From M3007 sp964550795 (GTDB taxonomy: Bacteria; Bacteroidota; Bacteroidia; Chitinophagales; Saprospiraceae), in NCBI GenBank assembly GCA_964550795.1, contig CAZKBH010000001.1:124001-188000 (forward strand): a stretch of DNA of 64,000 nt, given 5' to 3'. The position numbers were made by a program, and so were the translations under genes. Position 1 is the first letter of the stretch. Every line of letters starts with the position of its first letter. A model generated the notes under the pieces. That model was not told where the DNA came from, did no database searches, and worked only from the letters and a program-made list of their open reading frames with translations. Shown piece after piece: positions 25,410 through 35,138 of the stretch.

Positions 25410-26992
25410 ATGAGAAATTCCCTCCTTTGCTCCTTTTTTCTCCTTTTTGGTACGATGAACGTCGCAGCTCAAGACCTATATGGGGCTGGTATTCAAGAAG
25501 TTCGCATCGAATTTCCTCAGAAACACTGGGACGTTAAACTGGACTCACTTAAACAAGTAAACCCCGGCGCAAGGCTTATAGCAACGGCTTGGTTGAACGG
25601 GCAGCGGTTCGATAGTGTTGGGGTTCGTTACAAAGGGAATAGCTCGTACTTCCGTACCCGTAAAGAGACGTTGAAAAAACTCCCGATGAATATCAAATTG
25701 GATTTTGTGAAAAAAGACCAGTTGGTCAAGGGGGGATATGGTACACTAAAGCTCTCAAATGCCTTTTTAGACCCCAGTTTTTTGCGCGACCCGCTTACAT
25801 ATGAGGTAATTCGGAATTACATGCCAGCGCCTCAGTGTAATTTTATTAAAGTGTATTTAAACGATAAATATTGGGGACTTTACGTCAACTCAGAATCGGT
25901 GGATGAGGCATTTATAAAAAAACACTACGGATACGAAGGAGGGCAAATTATCAAATGTGACCCAGATAACTGGAAAAGAGTGCGTAGCCAAACGGGTTGC
26001 CCAAAAGGCGAAAACGCATCGCTCACTTATTTAAGTGATAATATTGGTTGCTATGATGCCTTCTACGAAGTAGATGACCCGGCTGCCTGGAAACTGCTGC
26101 TCAACCTGATCAAAGTGTTGAATAAAACCCCCGATCAAATCGAAACGGCCCTGAATGTGGATCAAACGCTCTGGATGTTAGCATTGAACAACGTGTTGGT
26201 CAACCTAGACAGCTACAACGGCTCGCTTTCACACAACTACTACCTGTGGTTCGATTCGATGAATGTGGCACATCCAATCATTTGGGACTTGAACATGTCT
26301 TTTGGCGGCTGGAGAAGGGATTTCAGCTTCCAGGAAATGACAGACGAACAGCTGATTCAATACTCGCCACTTGCAGAATTTGATAATCTGCGCCGGCCAC
26401 TCATTTCCAAACTGTTAAAAAATCCCTTGTACCGGAAAATTTACCTCGCCCACTTCCGAACCATCACGAATGAACATCTGGCAAGCGGCAAATTAGCCGC
26501 ACGCGCACAGGTCATGTCCAAAGAGATTGACCCCTGGGTAAAGGCTGATTCGCTTAAACTTTATACGTACGCTGATTTTCAAAACGCTTTGGACAAATCC
26601 ATGAAAATGGGCCTGACCATGTAATCGGGGTGCGCCAACTGATGAACAAACGGGCAGAATGGCTTGCCAAACATCCCCTGCTTAATAAAGTGCCGCCAAG
26701 CATCACCGAAGCAAAAGCCACCAAGGCAGGCGAGCAAACTACGTTCACCGTGAAACTAACAGATGCAACTCGCGGAGGCTGGCTTTTTTATCGCGTGGAC
26801 CGGCAATTTGCCTTCAAACGTGTGCCACTCTTTGACGATGGAACCAATGGCGACATCGCCGCCGGAGATGGGATTTTTAGTGCCACTTTGGAGTCTGCCA
26901 AAGTAAAACAGTGGTATATCGCGGCAGAAAATGACAACGCTGCGGCCACGCTCCCGGAACGGGCTTCCTTTGAGTTTTTTAAAATTGATTAA
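25410..26992 (+). pseudogene. CotH kinase family protein, exported (copy 2), interrupted by a single-base frameshift
   Basis: The first frame (25410-26624) encodes a signal peptide and the CotH kinase fold with GVRYKGNSSYFR, LWMLALNNVLVNLDSYNGS and PIIWDLNMSFGG. It ends early at TAA 26622. The rest continues in the -1 frame, reading GPDHVIGVRQLMNKRAEWL and then a C-terminal domain like copy 1's up to 26992. Restoring one A in the AAAA at 26604-26607 gives an uninterrupted protein of about 527 residues that aligns with copy 1 across the junction. It is either a recent pseudogene, a homopolymer sequencing error or, less likely, programmed frameshifting. The catalytic region is upstream of the break. 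Confidence 0.85.
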
Positions 26993-27028
26993 GTTTCTGA
27001 ACGCTTAAATCTAAAGGCCAACACCTTC

Positions 27029-30000
27029 CTAAAAGTCCGTTCCAAGCGCAATGTGAAACATAGGTTTTTGCACCTGTCTGGATTCAATTCCCCAAGCATA
27101 ATCTGCTCGGAGATAGAGCCCAAATATTACAGCCCGAACGCCTGCGCCATAACCCATGACGATGGGATCCCGGAAATAATTGACTTTCATGATCGAGATA
27201 ATCGGACCTTCTGTGGGTCGCACCAAGGTTCTGGTGTTGATGGGATTGTCAAAGGAGTAGGGACTTTTGCCCTGCCAAGCACTGCCAGCATCAAAAAATC
27301 CAACGAGTTGGAAGTTGCGCCAAAAATTCCCGATCACAGGTTTGTTGATAAAGTATTTGAAGATCGGGACGCGCAGTTCTGCGTTCATCAGTGCAAATGT
27401 GTTGCCATTTCGGATGTTTTGTTGAAAACCGCGCAAATTCACTGCAGGCGCTTGATAAGCAAATCCATCGTCGGCAGGCAGCGCTATGTTGTTGTTGAAT
27501 CTTGGAAACACCCAGTTGTCCACCCCGCCCAGGATATAAAGCATCCTTTCAGAACCAAAGGAGGTGGCTCCGGCAAATCGAATGGCCAGTTGCGAACGAC
27601 GATCCAGCATTTGATAGTGCCGGGCATCTAAGCCCAATACCGTCATAAAACCATTGTTCAATTTCAAGCTCCAGTCTGGCTCGGTATTGAAAGCAAAACC
27701 TTTCACTACATCTGTGTAAACTTTGGCGCGGGTGCCCGTTTTAAGGTTAATGTCCACGTCCACCGTATTGTCGAATACCGCCGCCAATCGAACCATTGCG
27801 CGCTGCTCTGCGCGGTCCGGGATGATGAGTGTATTCGCATCTGAACTCAATGCACGAACCTTATCTTCTCTTAAACTAAACGTTGCTCGCAGGCTTGTGA
27901 ACACATCCAGGGGGTAGCGAAGTTCGTACTGCGCCATGAGGGTATTGGTGCGCTCTTGAAAGTCGGAGGGCAGGCTCGGAGAACTGGGTGTTTCACGTGG
28001 TCGGCTGTTCACGATACTCCTGCGGTACAGGACGTAACGTTTGTCCAGCCGCTTCTTTTTATCGTCCATCCAAAGATAGTATTCTGCCCCGTTGAAGGTT
28101 GTTGGGAGCCTGAAACCAGCTTCTATGACGTAGTTTTCAAGCAAATCTTTAAAATTCGCCCGAACGAGTACGCCCGGTGGGGGTTGAAGCAGCCGACTTT
28201 GTGGTCCTTCGTATAGTTGCAATCCATCAAACATCTGGTTGTTATCCATGGTCGTGGATACATAATCAGTTCGGAAACGCAGGCGATAGGGGATGATTTT
28301 AAAGGGGTAAAACCGCACGATTTCACCTCCTTTGCCGTACTGCGTTATGTTTCTCCGGAAAGGCCGACGTGCAGGGTTTAGGATCATGGAGTCGGTCCGA
28401 ATATCATTGCCCATGCCGATAGCATTCGGTTCAATCTCCGCAGGCTTTGACTTTTGCTCGCTTTGTGGGCCAGGTACAGTCAGGTAATCGGGGATTTGGA
28501 GGAGCCATCCAGGTTCGATGTAGGGTAAGGAATCAGGGTTGATTGGCTTGAGCTGGAGGGCATCGTTGCGACCGTTTTGTCCATTTTCCGAGGTAGATGG
28601 CAGATCTGCCAAAGGAGGCTGGGGGGGAATAGGCAACCCGGCTTGGCGCAAGGTTTGTTCGCGCCAACGAGTGGTTTTAAACAATACAGCCGGTTCAGGC
28701 ACTATAGTTTTTTGATAAAAAACAGCCTTTTTATCTTTGATCAGACGCTCCACCACACGTCCCGACCGGGCAGCCGAATGTTGCTCCTGAATGTTACGCG
28801 CATAATTGGTCAAATTCCAGACCCGTGGTTTCTGTTTGAAAATCGGAAAACTTCGAATGCTGTCTATTTGGGTCGAGTCAATGTTCAACAGCACCGTATC
28901 CAATGGGGCGAGAAATGTCAAAATTCTCCCCAGGGGCCATTCTGTGGGCTGTGTCATATCCAATGCTTTTACCTCTGCACCATCATTCAGGTAAACTACC
29001 GACTGGTGATAGGCCACGAACGGCTCCAGCAGACCCACTTGACGATTGATAGTACCACTCTCATCACTCAAAAAGGAAAAATGAGCACTATCTATCCCGA
29101 TGGGGTTCCGCTCATTAAACAAAGGCGTATTGGTAATGCGCACCAGTTCTGAGCTGCGGTTGTCGAGATCGAAAAGGAAAATATCAAAATTGGCTAAGGG
29201 CAAAATCGTGTCCAATCTTTGGAAGGAAAGTGTATCTGTGCTTCTATTACTTGCGAACAACAAAGCTTTTCGACCACCAACAGTAGCGACAGACACATCC
29301 AGGTCATCCCAAAAATCATTCGTAATGCGTTCCGTCTGGCGCGTAATGGTTCGGTAAATAAACAGATCTGAAAAGCCTTTGACCGCCGCGGAGAGGGCAA
29401 TGTCGTTGGGATTTACATAATCCATGCTGAACACACGCTGAAATTCAGGGGATAAATTACTCATTTCTTTCTTCCGTGCGTTCAAGTCCAAAACAGCCAA
29501 ACGCGGCACATCACGGCGCTCATAAAGTACCGCAAGTCGTTGATTGTCAGGGTTCCAGGCCAGTTGTGGATAATTGTAGTCGGTGGATTGAAGTGCATTG
29601 CGGGAGCCACCTTTTAACACGCGTCGGCGTTTGCCGGTTTCAAGGTCTTGTACCCACACTTTCCATTTACCAATATTGTTGCTGGCCCAAGCAATCCTTT
29701 TGCCGTCGGGACTGATTTTTAGCTGGGAAAGCGGGAGTTTTTTTCTGTTTTTAATCGTGATTTTGCCTTCATCACCCAGCGGTTTTTGTGTTCGGGATTC
29801 TTCCTGATAAAGTCGTTTGTAATGGTCGAGCATAGCATCCGTGGTGCGTCGGTAGCCATTGCCGAGGATATAGAAAAAACCATTGTCCACACTTCGGTTA
29901 ATGCGGGTCAGGTAGAGCAAATTGCTCACGGTGCCGCGTCCAAAATGGGTGCTGATGTAGTGCCAAAAGGCGTGACCGGCAAAACGAGGGTGTTCTCTGG

Positions 30001-30715
30001 CCAGTTTGTCGAAGGTTTTATAACGTCCGGTTTGCAAGAGATCCCGGAGCTGATCGTCGTGCTCGGCGCTCCATTCTTCGCCACAATAAGCCGTGAGGCC
30101 GTTGGTGTACCAGGGTGGCAGGTTGAGTAAAACGGCATTGGAGACGATTTCCTGCAAATTAGCGCCATAGAGCATGGAATTCAGTAACACACTTGCCACT
30201 CCTTCCCGAAGTTGAGCGCGCAGGTGAAGATGGTCGCCATCAAAAAACACAAAAACCTTATTGCCGACCACTTTGGTTTCCCCGGAACTCAGTTTAAATA
30301 CATCATCTTCTCCAATATTACTCTGTTTAAGGTCGGTCAGATCGCTAAAAACAAGGATTTCGATTTTATCGGTCATCTGGTGCTCGAGCAACTGCTGCAC
30401 CGAAGTATAGTCGTATTCCGCTATTTGAAGGGCAGATTGTGCCACATTTCGGGCATCTCCATACCAGTAAGTGGTGAAATTGGGCGTTTCATACAGACTC
30501 CAGTCGTCGAACTGGCGATGGTATTGCACGCGGTTTTTTCCAAAGGAGGTATGGGAAGTGGTTTGCGCGTGTAGGGCATATCCCCAAAAGTTGAGGATTG
30601 CCGCGATGTACAAAATAGGATAAAGGGGGCGAATTGAGATATGTCTGGACAAGAAACCGAGGATTACAGCGCTTGACCTAACAACAAAATAGCCCAATGA
30701 CAATTGTTTTTTCAT
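27029..30715 (-). CDS. Large exported protein: peptidase-MA-like N domain, PD40/TolB-like propeller, C-terminal outer-membrane barrel
   Basis: A 1228-residue protein. After a hydrophobic N-terminal segment comes FGKNRVQYHRQFDDWSLYET and an LPPWYTNGLTAYCGEEWSAE region resembling gluzincin-like peptidase-MA domains, but no clear HExxH was seen. Residues ~310-600 show beta-propeller repeats (LKISPDGKRIAWASNN; LAWNPDNQRLAVLYE). A proline-rich stretch follows, and the last ~400 residues are beta-strand rich with a terminal Phe (IALGTDF), as in outer-membrane barrels. Related Bacteroidota proteins are uncharacterised; the function is unknown. The open frame starts 26 codons earlier within the upstream terminator, so the ATG at 30713-30715 is preferred. 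Confidence 0.75.
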   Translation of the reverse strand: MKKQLSLGYFVVRSSAVILGFLSRHISIRPLYPILYIAAILNFWGYALHAQTTSHTSFGKNRVQYHRQFDDWSLYETPNFTTYWYGDARNVAQSALQIAEYDYTSVQQLLEHQMTDKIEILVFSDLTDLKQSNIGEDDVFKLSSGETKVVGNKVFVFFDGDHLHLRAQLREGVASVLLNSMLYGANLQEIVSNAVLLNLPPWYTNGLTAYCGEEWSAEHDDQLRDLLQTGRYKTFDKLAREHPRFAGHAFWHYISTHFGRGTVSNLLYLTRINRSVDNGFFYILGNGYRRTTDAMLDHYKRLYQEESRTQKPLGDEGKITIKNRKKLPLSQLKISPDGKRIAWASNNIGKWKVWVQDLETGKRRRVLKGGSRNALQSTDYNYPQLAWNPDNQRLAVLYERRDVPRLAVLDLNARKKEMSNLSPEFQRVFSMDYVNPNDIALSAAVKGFSDLFIYRTITRQTERITNDFWDDLDVSVATVGGRKALLFASNRSTDTLSFQRLDTILPLANFDIFLFDLDNRSSELVRITNTPLFNERNPIGIDSAHFSFLSDESGTINRQVGLLEPFVAYHQSVVYLNDGAEVKALDMTQPTEWPLGRILTFLAPLDTVLLNIDSTQIDSIRSFPIFKQKPRVWNLTNYARNIQEQHSAARSGRVVERLIKDKKAVFYQKTIVPEPAVLFKTTRWREQTLRQAGLPIPPQPPLADLPSTSENGQNGRNDALQLKPINPDSLPYIEPGWLLQIPDYLTVPGPQSEQKSKPAEIEPNAIGMGNDIRTDSMILNPARRPFRRNITQYGKGGEIVRFYPFKIIPYRLRFRTDYVSTTMDNNQMFDGLQLYEGPQSRLLQPPPGVLVRANFKDLLENYVIEAGFRLPTTFNGAEYYLWMDDKKKRLDKRYVLYRRSIVNSRPRETPSSPSLPSDFQERTNTLMAQYELRYPLDVFTSLRATFSLREDKVRALSSDANTLIIPDRAEQRAMVRLAAVFDNTVDVDINLKTGTRAKVYTDVVKGFAFNTEPDWSLKLNNGFMTVLGLDARHYQMLDRRSQLAIRFAGATSFGSERMLYILGGVDNWVFPRFNNNIALPADDGFAYQAPAVNLRGFQQNIRNGNTFALMNAELRVPIFKYFINKPVIGNFWRNFQLVGFFDAGSAWQGKSPYSFDNPINTRTLVRPTEGPIISIMKVNYFRDPIVMGYGAGVRAVIFGLYLRADYAWGIESRQVQKPMFHIALGTDF

Positions 30716-30764
30716 TGCCTCAGTTTTTGTGTGTTTGAACCCCCAAATATGGGGGAAATTCCCG

Positions 30765-30808
30765 AAAAAAAAGACTTCCGCAGCTGTAAACAACTACGGA
30801 AGTCTTTT
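30765..30808 (-). terminator. Intrinsic terminator after the DoxX gene
   Basis: On the minus strand a 12-bp perfect stem (AAAAGACTTCCG with CGGAAGTCTTTT) with a 16-nt loop is followed by eight T. This is a textbook Rho-independent terminator about 50 bp after the DoxX-family stop codon. Confidence 0.9.
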
Positions 30809-30856
30809 GATGCGTATTTTACGAGACTCTATGTCTTGCAATGGCCAAAGGCTCCA

Positions 30857-32374
30857 TCATTTCCACTTCGATCCCAAAGCCTCAAAGCTGGGTAGATGTT
30901 TGTGATGATACATGTCGAGCACCACGCCGTCTTTCCAGACCACTACGCCCGGACTTGCCCGAATGATGGTTTTGAGCAATTTATCATCTGCGCGGTAGAA
31001 GGGGTATTTGGCACCCACTTTTTTGGCAAAATCTGCGGATACCTCCGAGTCGCCAAAAGTGGTGATGCAATAGACCTTCCAGCCCGCTTTTTGAGCGGCT
31101 TCAGCCAGTGGATTGATTTGGTTCTGAAAACGTGCGGCATACTCCGGAGTTGGCACAAATACCATACGTTCTACTTTTCTGGGCTGCACCGAAACCACTC
31201 GAGGCTGCAAAAGAAAGGAATCTTTGCTGACGGTCAGGGTGTCGGTGGCCCAAGTGGTATCTTGAACCGTGTAGATTTCGAGCTGTTTTTCGCCTTCCAA
31301 ATGGTAGGCGACAATCATCAGGCTGTAGTTTTTTTCATTGAGAATATCGTCCGTCACCTCGCCATTATCGCCGTTTTCTACGGCGAAGTCGCTGATTTTT
31401 GTTTTGGTAATCGGCACTTTTACGCTGTCCTTCAGGATGTAGAAGTCAGTCTTGATTTGCTCGCGAACTTTCCAGCCTTTGGCGGCAGTGTATTCCTTAT
31501 AGTAGGTGATTTTGCCAGGTTCTGGCTCCATAAACTTGATTTTCACCTTGTTGATGGTGTCTTCCAACACCCAGCCAAGAATATCAATTTTGGCGCTGGC
31601 TTCCAGTTCCTTTTGTGCACGGACATCGCTGCCAACTTTGAACGGACGGAAATCCACCATAGGCAAATCCCAGTAAGTATTGCGCACGCACAGCAGCAGC
31701 GAACCAGCGGTGACCAAACCGACCACGATGTTGCGCGTACGGGCTGTCCAGAGCTGGTGTTTGTTGTTAGAGCGCCACAGGAACAGCAGGGCGGGTACCA
31801 TCAAACCAATGTCTTTGAAAAACGAAATTTTGGGATCCAGCTTGATGAAATCGCCGAAACAACCACAATCGGTTACACGCATGTGTTCCTTCACATACGG
31901 GCCCCATTTGCCAAAATCAAAGAAATTAGCATCCGTTGGTACATATCCGGTGAGGAATGTGAAACCGGTCAGGATGGTAAAAAAGAACACGATTAGAAAA
32001 AACAACCAGGCCGACCATTTTCGTTTGTATCCAACCATCAACATGGCACCAATTGCAATCTCCAGCACAATCATGGTGATCGAAAATCCTATGCTGTACT
32101 CGGCCAGCCAAGGAAAGAGCGGAGCAATGCCCTTCATAAAATTATCCAGCCCCTCAAAAGTTGTTTCAAACGCCGCAAAATAATCCAGCATCTTGTAAGC
32201 GGTACCAATAGGGTCCACGGCTTTTACCAAACCAGAAAAGATGAACCATACACCACAAAAATGTTGTAAAAAAGTCCAAAAAGTGGAGTTCGATTTTTTT
32301 GCCCAAACCGTCCAGGCGGTCAGGATCATGCCAATGATGGCAAAAGAAATAAGCAGGGTGGGTAGAGACGTCAT
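30857..32374 (-). CDS. BT_3928-like DoxX family membrane protein with C-terminal thioredoxin-like domain
   Basis: A 505-residue inner-membrane protein. About six hydrophobic helices span residues 5-265, with FSGLVKAVDPIGTAYKMLDY and VTDCGCFGDFIKLDP typical of DoxX/MauE-like proteins. A C-terminal domain around 400-500 (FVPTPEYAARFQNQINPLAEAAQKAG..., then SPGVVVWKDGVVLDMYH) resembles a thioredoxin-like fold without an obvious CxxC. The role is not established; MauE-like relatives support disulfide or redox processes. It starts 31 bp after the DUF1599 gene, an adjacency that I recall as common in Bacteroidota, so the two form an operon ending at the terminator. Confidence 0.85.
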   Translation of the reverse strand: MTSLPTLLISFAIIGMILTAWTVWAKKSNSTFWTFLQHFCGVWFIFSGLVKAVDPIGTAYKMLDYFAAFETTFEGLDNFMKGIAPLFPWLAEYSIGFSITMIVLEIAIGAMLMVGYKRKWSAWLFFLIVFFFTILTGFTFLTGYVPTDANFFDFGKWGPYVKEHMRVTDCGCFGDFIKLDPKISFFKDIGLMVPALLFLWRSNNKHQLWTARTRNIVVGLVTAGSLLLCVRNTYWDLPMVDFRPFKVGSDVRAQKELEASAKIDILGWVLEDTINKVKIKFMEPEPGKITYYKEYTAAKGWKVREQIKTDFYILKDSVKVPITKTKISDFAVENGDNGEVTDDILNEKNYSLMIVAYHLEGEKQLEIYTVQDTTWATDTLTVSKDSFLLQPRVVSVQPRKVERMVFVPTPEYAARFQNQINPLAEAAQKAGWKVYCITTFGDSEVSADFAKKVGAKYPFYRADDKLLKTIIRASPGVVVWKDGVVLDMYHHKHLPSFEALGSKWK

Positions 32375-32405
32375 GTGCGGTTGATTCGTGAAGGAGTGAT
32401 TGGTT

Positions 32406-32957
32406 TTATGCGTGGTGCGTGGATTCGGATAATCTGATCAGTGCAAAAACGGCGTAGTTGATGATATCGCGGTAATTGGCTTCGAGGCCCTCAGATACTT
32501 GAGTTAGGCCGGAATTATCTTCTATTTGTTTGATTCTCAGTAGTTTTTGAAGAATCAGGTCGGTCATGCTGCTGATGCGCATTACGCGCCAGGCTTCGTC
32601 GTAATCGTGATTTTTGGCCTGCAGGAGCCGGATATTTTCGCCAATGTGCTGGTCAAAAAGTTGGGCAACTTCATTGGCGGCAAGTTCAAGCGGGGCATCT
32701 TCGGGCAGGGTCATTTGAATGAGCGCCAGCACACTGTAATTGACCAATCCGACAAACTCCCCTTCCACAGGATCAGCTACCTTTTGAAAGCCTTTTTCTT
32801 CAATACTTCGAATGCGCAGCGCTTTGATATACAGTTGATCGGTAATGCTGGACGGGCGTAGAATGCGCCATGCCGTGCCGTAGTCGGCAGTTTTTTTGAT
32901 AAATAAATCGCGGCAGCGACCAACTGCCTGGCTGAATTGTTCGAGCGTTTTTTCCAT
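32406..32957 (-). CDS. DUF1599 domain protein
   Basis: A 183-residue soluble protein built of two similar halves: FIKKTADYGTAWRILRPSSI near residue 20 and LLQAKNHDYDEAWRVMRISS near residue 110, each followed by an LRI(R/K)xIE motif. The internal duplication is visible by eye. DUF1599 proteins are widespread in Bacteroidota and are thought to be nucleotide-modification related, but the function is not firmly known. The start at MEKTLEQF was chosen over an ORF start inside the upstream hairpin. It precedes the DoxX gene by 31 bp. Confidence 0.85.
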   Translation of the reverse strand: MEKTLEQFSQAVGRCRDLFIKKTADYGTAWRILRPSSITDQLYIKALRIRSIEEKGFQKVADPVEGEFVGLVNYSVLALIQMTLPEDAPLELAANEVAQLFDQHIGENIRLLQAKNHDYDEAWRVMRISSMTDLILQKLLRIKQIEDNSGLTQVSEGLEANYRDIINYAVFALIRLSESTHHA

Positions 32958-33001
32958 AAACCCCCCGACGGGGTGAGTGTTGGCTGTTGCGCCTATTAGT
33001 G

Positions 33002-33034
33002 AAGTGTGGCACACCTAAAAGGTGTGCCACACTT
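33002..33034 (-). terminator. Strong 15-bp hairpin between pfkA and DUF1599
   Basis: Perfect 15-bp arms (33002-33016 and 33020-33034) around an AAA loop lie about 108 bp after the pfkA stop codon. A T run follows on the plus strand rather than the minus, so it is terminator-like but not classical for pfkA. GCCACACTTTTCT within it recurs near 33112. Confidence 0.6.
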
Positions 33035-33141
33035 TTCTAAGGCGGGCAAAAGTAGACATCTCCACTGCGCTGGAGCAAGTAATGACCGGTATTATGAATA
33101 TTGTTTGCGAGCCACACTTTTCTGAAAACGCTCCCCGGGTT

Positions 33142-34140
33142 TTATTGCGCCAAAATATGCGCCATTCGCAGCAATTCCTTGTTCATGGGTTTTTGCTTTT
33201 CAATGGCTTCATGGAAAGGCGTATAATCTACGTTGTTATTCTTAATGCCTACCATTACCCCGGTTTTTCCCGCCAACAGCGCTTCAATTGCGCCAAAACC
33301 AAGCACCGAGGCCAAAACCCGATCAAAAGCGCTGGGCGAACCGCCACGTTGCAGGTGGCCAATGACGCTCACCTTAATATCGTCGTAGAAGTCAATTTTG
33401 GACTCCACTTTTTGGGCAATATCATACACCGTACCCATTTGATTCCCTTCAGCAACAATGACGATGCTAAATAATTTGGCCCGTTTTGCGCTGCGTTTCA
33501 AGAGTTTAATCAGGTCTTCCACGGAAGTTTCATCTTCGGGAATGAGTACTCCGCCAGCTCCGCCTGCAATGGCGGTATGCAAGGCGATGTAGCCCGAATG
33601 ACGACCCATTACTTCCACAAAAAAGAGGCGGTTGTGTGAGTCGGCAGTATCCCGAATTTTATCCACAGCCTGTACGGCGGTATTCACGGCAGTGTCAAAT
33701 CCGATGCTAAAATCAGTACCAAAAAGATCGTTGTCAATCGTGCCGGGAAGGCCTACAATAGGAATGTCAGGGTGTTCTTCCAGGAATTTTTGAGCACCTG
33801 TAAATGTACCATTTCCGCCAATGGCTATAAGCGCATCAATGTCGGAGTCAATCAGGTTTTCATAAGCCTGTAGTCTGCCCTCCGGCGTCATAAACCGTTG
33901 ACTGCGAGCGGTCTTAAGGACCGTTCCGCCCCGATGAATGATGTTGCCTACATCGGTGGTTTCCAGTCGTTTGATGTTTCCATCAATCATGCCTTCGTAG
34001 CCGCGCATGATGCCGTAAATATGGAGATCGTTGTTGAAGGCATTGCGCACGATTGCACGGACTGCCGCGTTCATTCCTGGGGCATCTCCTCCAGAGGTAA
34101 ATACCGCTACACGTTTGATCTCTTTTGTTGCCTTTGCCAT
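33142..34140 (-). CDS. pfkA: ATP-dependent 6-phosphofructokinase
   Basis: A 332-residue glycolytic enzyme that phosphorylates fructose 6-phosphate at C1. Motifs: GGDAPGMNAAVRA (residues 18-29), catalytic PGTIDND (D136) and EVMGRHSG. In the nucleotide loop the usual GGDG reads GGNG (N110), replacing the Asp that contacts Mg-ATP in E. coli; the following Gly that marks ATP rather than pyrophosphate use is kept. Other Bacteroidota may share this change, from memory. The start is 27 bp after the upstream sugar-kinase-like gene, so the two are likely cotranscribed. Confidence 0.94.
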   Translation of the reverse strand: MAKATKEIKRVAVFTSGGDAPGMNAAVRAIVRNAFNNDLHIYGIMRGYEGMIDGNIKRLETTDVGNIIHRGGTVLKTARSQRFMTPEGRLQAYENLIDSDIDALIAIGGNGTFTGAQKFLEEHPDIPIVGLPGTIDNDLFGTDFSIGFDTAVNTAVQAVDKIRDTADSHNRLFFVEVMGRHSGYIALHTAIAGGAGGVLIPEDETSVEDLIKLLKRSAKRAKLFSIVIVAEGNQMGTVYDIAQKVESKIDFYDDIKVSVIGHLQRGGSPSAFDRVLASVLGFGAIEALLAGKTGVMVGIKNNNVDYTPFHEAIEKQKPMNKELLRMAHILAQ

Positions 34141-34167
34141 AGTTTTGGTTAGTGATGATCAAGTCAA

Positions 34168-35013
34168 TCAATCCGCTGTCCCGATATGATATTCTGCAAG
34201 AGGGTAAATTGGTTTCCGAACAATTTTCCCCAATTGAAGCCGACGCTCGTCCATACATTTTGCTAAAACAAGTTGAAAATGATGGGCGATGGAGCCGACA
34301 AAGTTAACGGGTACGTGCTGATAACCTTGGTACTTGGCAACGTGTCGGTCTAAAAACTCTCCTAAACAGTCTGAGACTAGTTTCTGTACGTATGGATGTT
34401 GCAGGTGGTCGCCTAAAAATCGGGTGAAAGTAGCCAGGTAAGCATTGGCCCCTTTTTCATAAGCTCGGTTTTTGATGGTATCCGGTCCTTCTGGATAGGC
34501 TAAGTTGAAAGCTGCGTTAAGGTCCGTGGGCAATTCTCGGTAATACCAGGCGCGGAGCAGTGCTTTGCCCAGATGGGTGCCACTGCCTTCGTCGCCGAGT
34601 AGCCAGCCGAGCGAAGGCACATTGTCCAGGATTTTGACTCCATCGAAGTAACAACTATTCGAACCGGTGCCCAGAATACACGCGATACCCGCGCTGCGCC
34701 CACAAACGGCCCGTGCAGCGCCCAACAAATCATGTTCCACCGAAGTGGTGGCGTTCGGGAAAACCAGCTTCAGCGCTGCATTGACAATCTCTGCCCGATG
34801 CGCGTCGTGTACACCGGTGCCATAAAAATAGACGGCTTCCACCGTCTCATTTTTAAGTTTGGGCAACAGCTGTGTATCAATGATCTCTTTTATCTCTGCG
34901 GTAGAGTGAAAAAACGGACTAAATCCAACGGTATTCTCCAGATGCTGGTCGCGCCCGCCATGGGAGAGTAGCCAGTCACATTTCGTAGATCCGCAGTCGG
35001 CAATAATGACCAT
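34168..35013 (-). CDS. BadF/BadG-type ATPase / N-acetylglucosamine-kinase-like protein
   Basis: A 281-residue ASKHA-fold kinase. The phosphate-1 motif is ADCGSTKCDW at the N terminus; GTGSNSCYFDG and WLLGDEGSGTHLGKALLRAW are typical of Bacteroidota N-acetylglucosamine kinase-like members of the BadF/BadG/BcrA/BcrD family. It probably phosphorylates an amino sugar in the cytoplasm, but the substrate cannot be proved from sequence. The ORF extends 40 codons upstream, yet MVIIADCGST is the natural start. It is followed 27 bp later by pfkA, consistent with sugar catabolism. Confidence 0.85.
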   Translation of the reverse strand: MVIIADCGSTKCDWLLSHGGRDQHLENTVGFSPFFHSTAEIKEIIDTQLLPKLKNETVEAVYFYGTGVHDAHRAEIVNAALKLVFPNATTSVEHDLLGAARAVCGRSAGIACILGTGSNSCYFDGVKILDNVPSLGWLLGDEGSGTHLGKALLRAWYYRELPTDLNAAFNLAYPEGPDTIKNRAYEKGANAYLATFTRFLGDHLQHPYVQKLVSDCLGEFLDRHVAKYQGYQHVPVNFVGSIAHHFQLVLAKCMDERRLQLGKIVRKPIYPLAEYHIGTAD

Positions 35014-35130
35014 CTTCAGTAGGAGGATTTGTTGTGAAAAATTGAACCCAGTTCTCTTCCGACCATATTTTGTCGAATTGAGGAACCGGAGTCGCCGAGA
35101 TACCTTTTTGTAAAAAATACACTTTGAGCG

Positions 35131-35138
35131 CAAATGTA
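35131..35138 (-). promoter_or_regulatory. -7 promoter box for the kinase-pfkA pair
   Basis: The minus strand reads TACATTTG, an exact match to TAnnTTTG, about 118 bp before the kinase start codon. It implies a leader of roughly 110 nt; the -33 element is not clear. Confidence 0.4.
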
